DNA from: Paramarasmius palmivorus
Lineage: Eukaryota; Basidiomycota; Agaricomycetes; Agaricales; Marasmiaceae
Assembly (NCBI GenBank): GCA_037176845.1
Contig: JAYKXP010000039.1
Span: 391,880-455,879, forward strand
Length of the DNA stretch: 64,000 bases
Reading direction: 5' to 3'
Below the pieces are notes generated by a model, which was given only the letters and a program-made list of their open reading frames with translations, did no database searches and was not told where the DNA came from. The position numbers were made by a program, and so were the translations under genes. Shown in pieces: positions 11,143-22,100 of the stretch. Numbering within the stretch: the stretch's first letter is position 1; each line of letters begins with the position of its first letter.

Positions 11143-12158
11143 TCAAACTGGGTATATCTTGGACTGGAAAAGACGATTGCCACGCAGGAAGAATCGGTCG
11201 TGGTGATCCCTGTCTTCTACGAACACTCTTATACCTTGCCATCTGTCTTCGTCCAACTGGAGTACCGCAGAGGGGTACACGAGAACATCCCACCCTTCGT
11301 GTTGAGGTCCCACGTCTCTCGGATCGCCGTTGTTTGGCTGCACGAACACCACACGGGGATGGAAGAGCCATAAATCAAAATTCATGAGTCGGAGTGGTGA
11401 ACTGTTGCTCGAAACGACCACCGCAACGAGGTCCAGCGAGTCGGGCAGGAAGATGCAAGAAAGGTCGGACATTGCTCTGCCAGACGACCAGGAACTGGTT
11501 GTGAGCGACATTGCAACCTCTTTCAGACCATGCAAACACTGGAAGCAACGACTGCCTGCACTCTCCAAGTGCGAAGAAAGATCGATATCGACAAACAGGC
11601 GTCTCAGCGACTCCCAGTGACGGCCGCTGGTCGGGACAGGCCTCAGATTCGGCAAGACGTAATAGTGGGGTGCGTTCAGAGACTCGAGTAAGGGGAATGC
11701 GATCGTCCCCAAGAGTGTCGCTGTTTTCGGACTGTAGATATTGGGGAGCGTGAGCGTGACGACGCTCCGTCGCACACAATCCAACAAATTAACGAGCGAG
11801 GCTTCGACTACGGGGGGCAGTACGTTGATACTGACGGAGAGGTGTTGTATAAGGGAGGCATGTTCTGTTTCCAGCAAGCACCACGCGAGCTTCACCAAGG
11901 CAGTACTCCGATTGATGAAGATGTCCTTGTATAGAACATGGTAGAGACTGTCGGAAACAGTCAGATGAGGACACAAGTAAAGAAGACCGAAACACACCTG
12001 GGTGTCAAGGAGGGGTGAATAAGCAGAACGAATAAAGCCCTATCATTTTGGTCCCGACAACTGTCGATGGTGACTTCCAAGATGTTTAGGTACAGCTCTG
12101 GGGGCAAAAGCACACGTCTGGCGCACAGAGGTCGAAGTGGACGAAGAGGTAGATGCAT
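11143..12158 (-). CDS. F-box-like protein with LRR-type body (Helitron cargo)
   Basis: The ATG at 12158 opens exon 1 (11998-12158), which encodes an arginine-rich start and VLLPPELYLNILEVTIDSCRD, an F-box-type helix. A 50-nt intron (11948-11997, donor GTGTGT, acceptor CAG) is followed by SLYHVLYKDIFINRSTALVK, the usual continuation in basidiomycete F-box proteins. The rest of about 270 residues has irregular leucine-rich blocks but no clear repeat consensus. F-box proteins give target choice to SCF ubiquitin ligases. It is the cargo gene closest to the element's 3' end and is read in the same direction as RepHel. No frameshift or stop was seen. The F-box call rests on one motif and overall layout. 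Confidence 0.55.
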
Positions 12159-12196
12159 TCTGACGTGTCACGTCACACATGACGACTACGGGAACA

Positions 12197-12988
12197 TCAA
12201 TTTATGTAAGGCCACAGCCTCGATGTCGAATATATCTCCATATCAGACCCCGTATCATCCTCCACAACTAGCTTCAGCTTAGCAGCCATCGCTCCAATAC
12301 AGCCCTCGTGTGTGCGGACGACGTCGTACATGTTCTGTTTCGCTTCGCTGCAAAACACCGTAGCCTTGCATTCCATCGAGTCCACTATCGGTTCAATACA
12401 CTTTGAAGACGTTAATTCACCCTGAGCGAAGGAGTATCTGAAAGTGAGGTGCATAGAATGGCTGCCGAGATGATCTGATAAGGAGAGCCCTCGAGTTGCA
12501 CAGTCCCTCCTCATACTTTTTGCGAATTTTCTCCACAGCGCGGTATCGTGTTTGCAGAGATATCGATGGAATGCGGTAGCGAAGAAGTTGGGAGGAGCCT
12601 TACACCTTGCAGCGTGTCTTGGCCTATCGCGACGCTGGCAATCTAAGGACTGGGAGGCGGATCAGAGAACACACTCGACGCAGAGAACCTGAAGTCGCGT
12701 ACGCAGTAGCCTACGAAGAGGCAGTTGGAACACATCTTCATAACAACGGGCTGGAATGGCGAAGCGCATCCATAGCACACCATAGGACATGGTCTCCTTT
12801 CACACCCTTGCAGTCTGTGAAGGACGTCGCTGTTGAAGCACGCGGCACTCTATCACAGGTCAGCAAATAACAAAAGAAGAAGGAGAATTGGCGCTCACAC
12901 AGTAAAACACGGAGTGGCAGGTGGAACATGCTTTCCAGCGTAGATGTGGGAGGCTCGCTTCGCAGTTGTTGCAAGTTGAGGGACGCAT
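12197..12988 (-). CDS. Two-cluster MYND-type zinc-finger protein, copy 1 (cargo)
   Basis: The ATG at 12988 starts a first cysteine cluster (CNNCEASLPHLRWKACSTC, HSVFYC), interrupted right after YC by a short intron. A second cluster follows (CYGC, MKMCSNCLFVGYC), again interrupted after YC. The third exon gives DCQRRDRPRHAARC, the His-Cys end of a MYND finger, then a roughly 130-residue domain ending STSRLWPYIN. The paralogue at 13233-14031 has the same intron positions and a similar end (SISKLWPM). MYND fingers bind proline-rich peptides. The C-terminal domain is not recognised. It is head to head with the next copy, their starts 245 bp apart, so they may share a promoter region. Confidence 0.7.
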
Positions 12989-13232
12989 GGCCGGTGGTAA
13001 GTATCTGTCGGTGATTCCGTTATATCGACCAGGAGAGCAGTGTGGATCACCGTCTCTATCGTAAAGGGAACGGGAAGACGGGAAACAGAAGGTACTAGCC
13101 AACGTAAGGTAAGGAAGCACTGATTGCCTTTAAGCGACCGAACGATGGCAACAGATCGACTCGACGAAAGGCGGACAGAATCCTTGCACCGACCCGATCA
13201 GATTCGACCTTTCCTTGTCCCAGTACCTCCAT

Positions 13233-14031
13233 ATGTGTCCGTCTTCGTTTCGCTGCAGTCGGTGCGGTAAGCAGCTTTTTGTGGGAGAGTGGATAGCATG
13301 CCCAAAATGTCATTCGAAGTTCTATTGCGTAGGTGAATTCATTTCGACACCTCATGTATCGTTCACACCCTTTACAGGAAAGAGAATGTTTGATACAAGA
13401 TAAATCTCACAAAACGAAATGCAAACGAGGACCTCAACCGGTGTTGTGTGGAAGCTGCAGGGTTCCGAACAGTCCCACCGCGTTGAGGATGTGTGGAAAG
13501 TGCTTCATAGTCGCGTACTGTGTAAGTGGCACGCCTTGGGAGAATGTGGTCTTTGGCGATCTCATACATCGTGCATCTATTTTACAGTCTCAACAGTGCC
13601 AAAAGAACGACTGGGCAGCACACAAGGCCGAATGCATCCCACCATCCAGCGAAATTGCAGCTTCCGCACGTAAATATCTGCTCAAACACGACTGGCTTCT
13701 CTTTACACAGGCAAAAAAAGTGATCGAGCAGCAGAGAATGCGGACGGGGATGAACCTGAGGACGTTTTTGTTGCATTTCACCGTGTCTATCACGTTGCGA
13801 TACAGCGGAGAGGAACTATCCGATTATAGCGTCAGGACCAAGTCGGGAAGAATTAGCGCAGAACAAGGGGAGGTGGCGTGTCGTACCAGCAATTTCACGC
13901 CCGAAGCAAAGAGATCTCTGATCAAATACATGCTGGAGAACGGGCACGAAGCGATTATTGTTGTAAACATACAGGTACTGGACAGCGACGGGAAACTAGC
14001 ATACTCTATCTCAAAACTGTGGCCAATGTAG
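13233..14031 (+). CDS. Two-cluster MYND-type zinc-finger protein, copy 2 (cargo)
   Basis: From the ATG at 13233, exon 1 encodes FRCSRCGKQLFVGEWIACP, then KCHSKFYC, and stops at a GTAGGT donor. Exon 2 carries ERECLIQDK and a second cluster LCGSCRVPNSPTALRMCGKC ending in VAYC. Exon 3 begins SQQCQKNDWAAHKAEC, the canonical C-x3-C...W..H...C end of a MYND finger. The remaining part of about 110 residues ends SISKLWPM. It shares architecture and intron positions with copies 1 and 3, so the three are paralogues by duplication. No start-codon ambiguity arises because the first cysteine follows the ATG closely. Likely a protein-interaction module in the nucleus or cytosol; targets unknown. Confidence 0.75.
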
Positions 14032-14582
14032 CCATAATCACTGTTGTACTACATGTTTCCACGTACGATGAACAGTCGGATCTTGAATGCGACATTCGAT
14101 CGCAACCTTGTTCGATGGTATATTCGCCGCTCGGTCTCTCGCTGTGTCAACGGATGGAAGGTAATCAATTAAGCTTAGAGTTCAATCGCGCGATGCAGCA
14201 CAGGAACTTGGCGGAAAGAGGACAAACGGACAAGTGTGCCGCTGAGTACGGGGGAAAACAGAAGAAGGAATATGGCGAGATTACACGGCTTCTAGCTTGC
14301 CCATTGACAGCACTCAAATTATCGCAGGACAGAGCAAGACCGTGGCGTCGACCATATTGGTCTGAATGAGAACCCCGAACGAAAGAAGTCTTCAAACGTG
14401 ATAAGAGTGCCACCTAGAACGCCGTCTAATTCTACTCAACAGGCGGGAAAGTATCTTGCTCGGCTTCTGGCTCCACACGCGGATGGTCTGTCTGAGGACG
14501 GCAGCGGAACTTACAAGTCGACTGATAACGAAGTGGTATAAAAAGTCACTGCTGCCGCAGCAACCATTATTCGATATCAACC
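14032..14582. other. Spacer between MYND copy 2 and the RanBP2-like gene
   Basis: No open frame here has recognisable motifs. The right end should include the promoter of the 14583 gene. Confidence 0.5.
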
Positions 14583-15048
14583 ATGTCTTCCCAGCATCTG
14601 CCGACCAACGACAATGTTCTTCCCATGGGTGAGTAGTTCTCTGGCCTCGGCTCGTATATCACTTAGTGGACTTATCACAGGCGTCGTTTTGGACACCCTC
14701 AACACTGCACAGCAGGAAGTAGTAGCCGAACTTCTTCGCCGTGTTTTGAACGGTTAGTCATTAACCACATCGATCATACCGGGACTAACTAAACACAATA
14801 CAGGAGGATACGCCGCCATCGAACACGTCTTGCATGCCGTGGACTTTCTTCAACCATTGGTGCAGCAGACTGACTCAGATTCGGACGGAGAATCGGCTGC
14901 CGAGTCGGACGACTCGATTGTTACCAGCACAACTAGGCAGCAGAGACGTGAATTGGCGGAAACGTACAAGAAGTGGAGGTGTAACTTGTGTGAAAGCATC
15001 AATGTGCGAACCTGCCTTTGCACCACGTGTGGATGGGACTCCGATTAG
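14583..15048 (+). CDS. Small acidic protein with C-terminal RanBP2-like zinc finger (cargo)
   Basis: Three exons give a protein of about 115 residues. Exon 1 encodes SSQHLPTNDNVLPM, exon 2 VVLDTLNTAQQEVVAELLRR, and exon 3 GYAAIEHVLHAVDFLQPL, then an acidic serine stretch (DSDSDGESAAESDD) and WRCNLCESINVRTCLCTTC. The last block fits W-x-C-x2-C-x3-N-x5-C-x2-C, one residue short of the RanBP2 zinc-finger pattern, which binds single-stranded RNA or ubiquitin. Both introns have clean GTGAGT or GTTAGT donors and CAG acceptors. It lies between two MYND genes on the same strand. Function is unknown; the finger assignment is by pattern only. Confidence 0.6.
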
Positions 15049-15331
15049 CATTCGAATCAATACATACATCTGTTCTAGTCGCAGTAGTCAACCGTAATCG
15101 AAGATGTTACGGATCTAGCACCATGGATAAAAAAAAAAACGTAAGCACATGACTTCGTAAATCCGGCGAACTTTGAAATACACGTGATTCAGTCTATATA
15201 TGTATATATTGCTTGGCGTCGCCACAGCTTCAGGTTGCCCGAAGATCTGAGGCGGATCTGTAGATAAAGCGATTACCACTACTAAACGACACATATAAAT
15301 TCGACGTAAACTAGGAGGAGAGTCAGTAAAA

Positions 15332-16113
15332 ATGCCCCCCTTCAACTGCAGCAGGTGCAGTCTCCCTCTGGCTCCGATGCGATGGTCTACATGCGAAGTC
15401 TGCCACAAAAAATTCTACTGCGTGAGTCCGCCGCCCACGAGACTCCACTTCACAGCTAACCGCCGACAATTATAGAGCGATACGTGCAGAGACACGGACG
15501 TCGTCCACAAAAATCGGGGATGTAGACCAGCATCATATCCTATCATTTGCGAAGGGCCAGGGTGTTTCAAGCCGTACCCACCGTCGGCTATGAAATATTG
15601 TAAGAAGTGTTTCTCCTCGGCATACTGTGTGAGTGGTTCAACAAGACCGTATCATCGATGACCTGACGGATATTGTGACAGAGTCGAACGTGCCAAGCTG
15701 AAGACAGGCTCATACACTTGAGCCAATGTTCAGCCGCTGTAACCGACCCCGCAATAGCCACCTCGAAATTCATCACCAAGAAGAGGGAAGAAATACGCCG
15801 AATGTTGTGCAGTAAAGCAAAGGAGGAAAGTACGCGCACGAGGACGTGCATAGGCGAATACCTCACGCACCATTCCTTCCACGTAGTTCTACTCTACAAG
15901 GGCGACCACGAAAAGGGCACGCAGTCGTCCAGTGCAGTTGAAATGCTCTCTTCGTCGATCCGAGAGACGAGCTTCAGTGTGGACCGCTTGTTGGCGATGA
16001 TCATAGAAGCGTCGGACTCTCAGGAGTGCCTCGGAATAATGTATACGACCTTTGTAGCAGTGATGGATAGGCAGCCCGTATTCAGCGTGTCCAGAATGTT
16101 GCCCTGTTTTTAA
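15332..16113 (+). CDS. Two-cluster MYND-like zinc-finger protein, copy 3 (cargo)
   Basis: The ATG at 15332 gives PPFNCSRCSLPLAPMRWSTC, then EVCHKKFYC, and an intron directly after YC as in copies 1 and 2. Exon 2 reads SDTCRDTDVVHKNRGC, a second cluster CEGPGCFKPYPPSAMKYCKK, and CFSSAYC, again followed by an intron. Exon 3 begins SRTCQAEDRLIHLSQC, a MYND end without the usual tryptophan, then about 120 residues of unrecognised sequence. The stop at 16111-16113 is only 44 bp from the convergent stop of the RepHel gene, so their 3' ends probably overlap in transcripts. It is the most diverged of the three copies. Confidence 0.7.
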
Positions 16114-16157
16114 ATTGGATGTAGGTATACAACGAGTAATACATAAACTGAAATTCT

Positions 16158-19100
16158 TCACCCCGAAACGTCAAACTCGCAGCCTGTGAGTGCGTAAATA
16201 AGAAGAGTGGCAGAAAACCCGCGAGTTTGAGACAGATCAAGAGCCCGATGGTACAAGTTTCCGTTCCAAGTATACTTACCGCGATTACTACCCAAGGCCA
16301 TGCCGTCGTGATACCACACATCTCCTTGCAAATCAATGGAACGAGATACAAAGTGATCTCCGTTAAAGTAGATAACACCCCGCAGTTGCAGGGTGACCGA
16401 CTGACCAGACACAGGAATAGTCACCTCCGTATCGATATACGGTAGAGCGCCGTCCGACACTCTACGACGAAGGTGTACCGCCAATATTGACGGTACATCG
16501 TTAAACACGTACTGCACGCTCAGACGTTCGCCACAATGCCGACAAGCCAGAGATGAACGAGAGTACGCCTGGAGACCAGTGAGATCTCTCATCAAGCCTG
16601 CGACAGACAGAGGATCGTGAGTGCTCTGCTCGATATACGGTACAACTGGTCGTCCATTTCCGACAGACGTCAACGTACGAAATCCACAGCGATTACAGCA
16701 ATGATTTCGCTGGGAATTGCACATCGGCACATTGACAGCAGCCTCCAAGATGTCCGCAGAAGCGGCAAAGCGTCCGCTAACAAATAGCATGGGGTCCAAA
16801 ATTTCGAGGAACCCCCGCATTTTGTCCCTGGCAGCAGTGGGGCTGAGAGAACCGTCTAAGCATTTCGCGAACAAGCTGTTTAAGGTAAGCAATATGTCGT
16901 TTCTAGAGTCTGTGAAACGCTTTGTCCAGTACTCACTATTGGAGACCCACAGAGCGAACAATACACTGAAGCAGGAATCGTACGCGCAACTGTTGTTGCT
17001 CCATATAGGCGCTGGATGAGCAAACGATGAAGAAGTGGCAGGAGAAAAGACTCGGGGGCGTTTGGAAACCAACTGGCGAGAGCTAGAATCTGAAACCGTT
17101 ATTGCGCGTTTTCCCTGACGTGCTCGATGCGAGGATGGCACTCGTAACGGTAGACCCGGCTTCGACTTACGGTCATCCTCTCTTCGGTCATGATTGGCCT
17201 CAGAGACATTCTTCGAACCCGTCTTACCAGCTACAGGCCCCGCCTTCTTCTTCTGCTGTTTCGATACGATTTCCCAGGCGATGTCATCTAAGTCTAGTAT
17301 CTCGAGGGGGTTCTTCCTAGACCAGCGAATTGCCTTGTAGACATTTGCAGGGACATAATCGTCGCCCATATGTTCCCTAAAGGATCGCAAAAGCACATTG
17401 CGCGTATCACCTACAATGACAGCGGATAGTGAACCTTCATACCTACGCCTTGTGATATCGTCGAGCAACTCAAGTTCTCTGTACTCTTGCATTAGAGAGC
17501 TGCCCCTCAATCCTCCCTTGATCTTGTGAGGATCGAAGCCTTGTAAAATAAGCGTTCCCGCAGCAGTCGCACTGCGGGAAAGGGCTGTGTAATAGCCGTG
17601 AAAGTCGTGGCAGTTGTTCAAATGAACCACATTTTTCGGCCTCGTTTTGCCCTGTGATGCGTAGTCGGTCATCGCAAAGCAGGGCTGGACGTCGATTTGA
17701 GTGCGACTAACGTAAATGTAATCACCATTGGGGAACGTTATTTTAGTTTCCTCAGTAGACGGCGTGAGGGGCACGACATTCAGCGGCAGATCTCCTATAG
17801 TGACATCCGAAGGAGGATTCAACAACTTCACAAAGAGAGTGTCCAGCCGAGGTCTTGCTGGGTCCCCTCGGGACGTCCATCCAACGACAGTGCCTTCTTG
17901 CCCTCTGGTAACGTTGAGCTCTGTTGCCAAATTCTTCCGAATCATCACAGGCATGCCCTTACACACGCTTAGCTTTCCCGGTGTCAGGGTATCAGCACAC
18001 GAGCTATCGAGTGACCAGATTAACTCCTTCCACGCAGGAGACAGCGATGCGAGCTTCAGGAGCTTCTTATTTTCCTTGCCTTTGGTAGAGCTCGACTTTA
18101 ACACGTCTTCAGAGAAGAAGTGGTGCAGAGTCTGGTTAACTTCGGATGCGAACCTGGCAGCACCCGTGATATTGATCACGTCTTTCTGTATGTTCCTTGC
18201 CGTTATTACAGCCACATTTCTGAAGTCAGGATCAGCGACAGATGGTGCACCAGGAACAGAAGAGGTGACTCGAGAATTGAGAAATGCGATGTCGGCGGGG
18301 GTACAGTTTTTGTACCTCATGTTTTCAAGCGCCGTGCGAAACCTTGCATCGTCAACCGTTTGTGACTTTTGTCTCATATTTTGACGGAGAATAACTACCG
18401 TCGTAACGTGATGCCACAAGGACTTTCCTATAGCCTCTTCTTGCTGCCGGGGTGTATTTGTAAAAGCGCCAATGCGTCGACCGTATAGTGAAACACTGTC
18501 TTTTCCCAGAGGAGGTGGCAACTGAGCGAAATCGCCTGCGAAAATCATATTCAGCCCGCCAAAAGGGATGTCTTCGTTTAGCAATGCCTGACACAGCTGG
18601 CGACTAATTCGATACAGATCCCAGGCAGAAAGCATTGAAACCTCGTCGAAAAAGACGTACTGCACTCCCATTAACCTTTCTCTGACTGTCGGTAAGGTAC
18701 CTCCTTCAGAAGCTCTGTCGTTTATTCCAAACGCTGAGTGATACGTTGAACCACCCAACAAGGCAGCGGCACTCCCGGTGGGGGCAACCACTAGCAACTT
18801 GTAGCTTTCTTTGCGAAGATTGAAATAATGAATCAACGCCTTGAGGACAGTAGACTTACCTGTCCCACCCATCCCACCGATGTACATTCTGAGCTGCGCC
18901 GCGGTCGGAGAGGCGGCATGATTGGCTATGATCCGAAAAGCCCTTTCCTGCTCCGCGTTAAGACCGAACTTCTTGAGGGTACTATCGATATAGCCCTTGA
19001 ATTCGCCGGCCTCGAAATCGCTGTTCATATAAGACCGATCAATGACTCGTACTTCGCCAGTCTTCGCTATTCTAGTCGCATCCCTGCGAGCGAAGAACTC

Positions 19101-22100
19101 CCCACGAACACTGGCGGGAACACTGTTGATTCTACTTTGAAGGACTTCTTCCCGCTTTTCTAGGAGGCTGGTTTTCCAGTGGTCCCGGGAGAGACTCGGC
19201 ATGCCAGACATGTCAGGCAAGTCGTTCAAAAGCGTGGAGTCGCTCGTTTGTGGGTCTGACATGCCTGTCGAAGCCATCAGCCTAAGCATGTCAGACTTCA
19301 GCGTCGAGTCTGCTGACGCTTTTTGGCCCTTACACACAACCTTCTGAAGGAGGTCGTGATTTGGATCAGATTGAGAAGCAGACTCACCGTCTTGCTGATC
19401 AAGTTGAAGTACATCGTTAGGAAGCTCAGGATCGTCTTCTCCGTTAGCGACTTGTTCCATCAGAGGGTCCCAGCTCGAAGATAGGCCTCCTTTCTTTAAC
19501 TGAGCTCGATAATCGTCGCGAGCGTCGAGGCACTCATAGCGAATCATCATGTTGTCCATAAGCACGCGTTGTCGGTCAGAGAAAGTATACGCATTGAACG
19601 CGTCTGGCCAGGATTGGGTCGGCAACTTGAGATCTGTACCCAAGCGCCAAGGTTTAAAAAGGGTCAACATGCTGCAGCAGTAATAATCGTAATCACCTTG
19701 ATTGCGCCTTGGTAGCGTTGCACCCACAAAATTCACAACCATCTTTTCGTCGGCTCTCGAAATGCGGGCTACGTGAGTGTCGACCAAATCGTGGGAGGCC
19801 AGAAACTTGTAGTGGTTCTTCGGCAATTTCACGCCTGCTGTACGAGAGGGTTCGGGTGAGCCCGTTTCAGACTCGATGTCGGAAGCTTGAGCGTTCTTTC
19901 CTCGACCCTTCTTGGGTTTTTTCATGGAAACCCGCGTCGCTACCCGAATCCAGTCGTATAGACACATGCTGACTATTTCGACAGGTCTATCCACGTAATC
20001 TTTAACAGGTGAGAGGCCTACTATTCTGTTTCCTCGTTTCAGAAGGGCAACTTTTTCTGGCTTTTCAGGTTTTTCGGTGGGGTGGCATTCACTGCGAACA
20101 TGAGTAACAAATTGCTGCCAGTAGAGTGGAACAAATTTGTGGTCAGTATAATGGTCGGGAAATCCCAGTAAGTACGAACACACCAAGGGCGCCCCAAACT
20201 CCATCTTCGTACTCAGAACATTGACTACCTTCGTGAGAAGCTGTCGTGCACGCTCTTGACTGTCCACGGTTCCAGTGATAAGGGATGGATTCTTGGAGAA
20301 AACGGACAAGATAGCTTCAAAGATTACATGCGTTTTCAGGGAAGCCTTGGTTATATAATCTGTGACATACAACACCACGGATTTGATAGCGGTCCCGGAC
20401 CCCAAAAAAGTAACATCGGTGTTACATCGGAGCAGATAAGTAAGAGGATACGAAAACGTATTAAAGTTGGGCTCTGACTTCTTCATAGTGATGCTTCCTG
20501 TCTGCTTGTCGATTGTGGTTCGAGGATATAACGGGCGAGGGAAGCGAGCCCTACACTTGCCCCACTTATTGTCCTTGCAATTCTTGTACAAATGTTTCTT
20601 CTTCACGGTACCGTCTTTTTTTAGGTTCCTATCGCAAGTATGAAGGTTAGACGTCAGAATAAGGTCATTGACTGTATGATTGTAGGCCTTGCGCCAATTT
20701 AAATACTGCTTACATGAAGTGCAAGACAGATCCAGACGCTTAGCAGGATGCTGTTGGCATCTTCTTGGAGGCGGGATGGGTAGAGTCTCGGTCGGTGTAA
20801 CATATGTATCGGACTCCTTGGCAACATCCTTCTCCACTTGGGACTGCGATGAGTCTATAAAATCACCCGAAAAAACACTCTCTAGATACTCGATTATCTT
20901 CGACTCAAAAACAGTATCCCCTGACAATATTCTCTGACGGATCTGCTCCGGTGTCATGGAATTCTTAATCCACAACAGCAAGTGCAGATGCAGCGCAAGC
21001 CTTCCTTGCTGTTCGACAACGCCGTAGTGAGCATCGTGCTCGCCATAAATACCGCGTTTTCGAGATCTGTAACCCAGGACATCTTCGAGGAACAGGTTGA
21101 CTATATGATTGAAGAAACGAGCGCTTGCCGCCGGATTACCGCACAAGTTATAGAACCGTTCTTTATAACCACGAATAGTAGGTTTGAAGCACAAGTCGGC
21201 AGAAGGATCGGCGTAGTATACTGCAATAGGATGAGTCAGGTCAGAAGGAGCTATAGTGATGTACCAAGAAGGTGCCCCCTTGTGAGTAATGAGGGCCCAA
21301 ACTTCGTTCCGCATAAACCGTTTTGTCGTGGTCGATCCCTGAACTTTGCCCGCCACCCTGTCGAGGTCAGATAAAACTCTGAAACACGCAATTTCAGCCG
21401 GCGTGGAAGGCTTGACTTTTTCGCCCTTCTTCATTCGATTTGCTATGTCTTGAAGGACTGCTTGATCGAGACCCTGGATTCGACTAGAAACGGACCCAAA
21501 AGACGCTTTGTCCGCCAAAAGCCAACCGGCCTGAGTAGACGCCTTGACCTGATCGTGACTGAACGCCACAAAGGGAAAGTTCTCGTCTCTTTGAAACCTT
21601 TTGTCGTGATACATCATAAACCATTTCTTGTGCTCAGAGTCGGACAAACCCACTGTACCAAGACCACCGTGTCCATATGGAAACAACCAGGGAAACATCT
21701 TGGGATACAAAGCTGGATTTTTCCATATCGACTCCGGAGCGGTATTTCGACCCACAGCAAGTACCTTTCCCCCCGACGTGAAGTGATTCGTCGCAATGCC
21801 TGTGATCTCATCACGGGTGAGACGCAGATAACGTTCAGCAGCGATACCATGCACTCTGAATGAACAACCTTCTTCCATTCCTTCTTCTTCTTCCATATCG
21901 TTCACGGCCGCAGACTCCGCAGTTTTGTTCGTGGGGGACTTGTTCCATACCACTGTACAGGGCGGGCTTTTCTCATCATATTCCAATAAATTAGCGTGCG
22001 AGACAGACACGTCGCTGTAGCCGGGGTGATTAAGAATAAGCCAGTCGAGGGCTTTTCGAACTGCAGTCCGTCTCACTAGAAATGGAGTGCGGCGATAATC

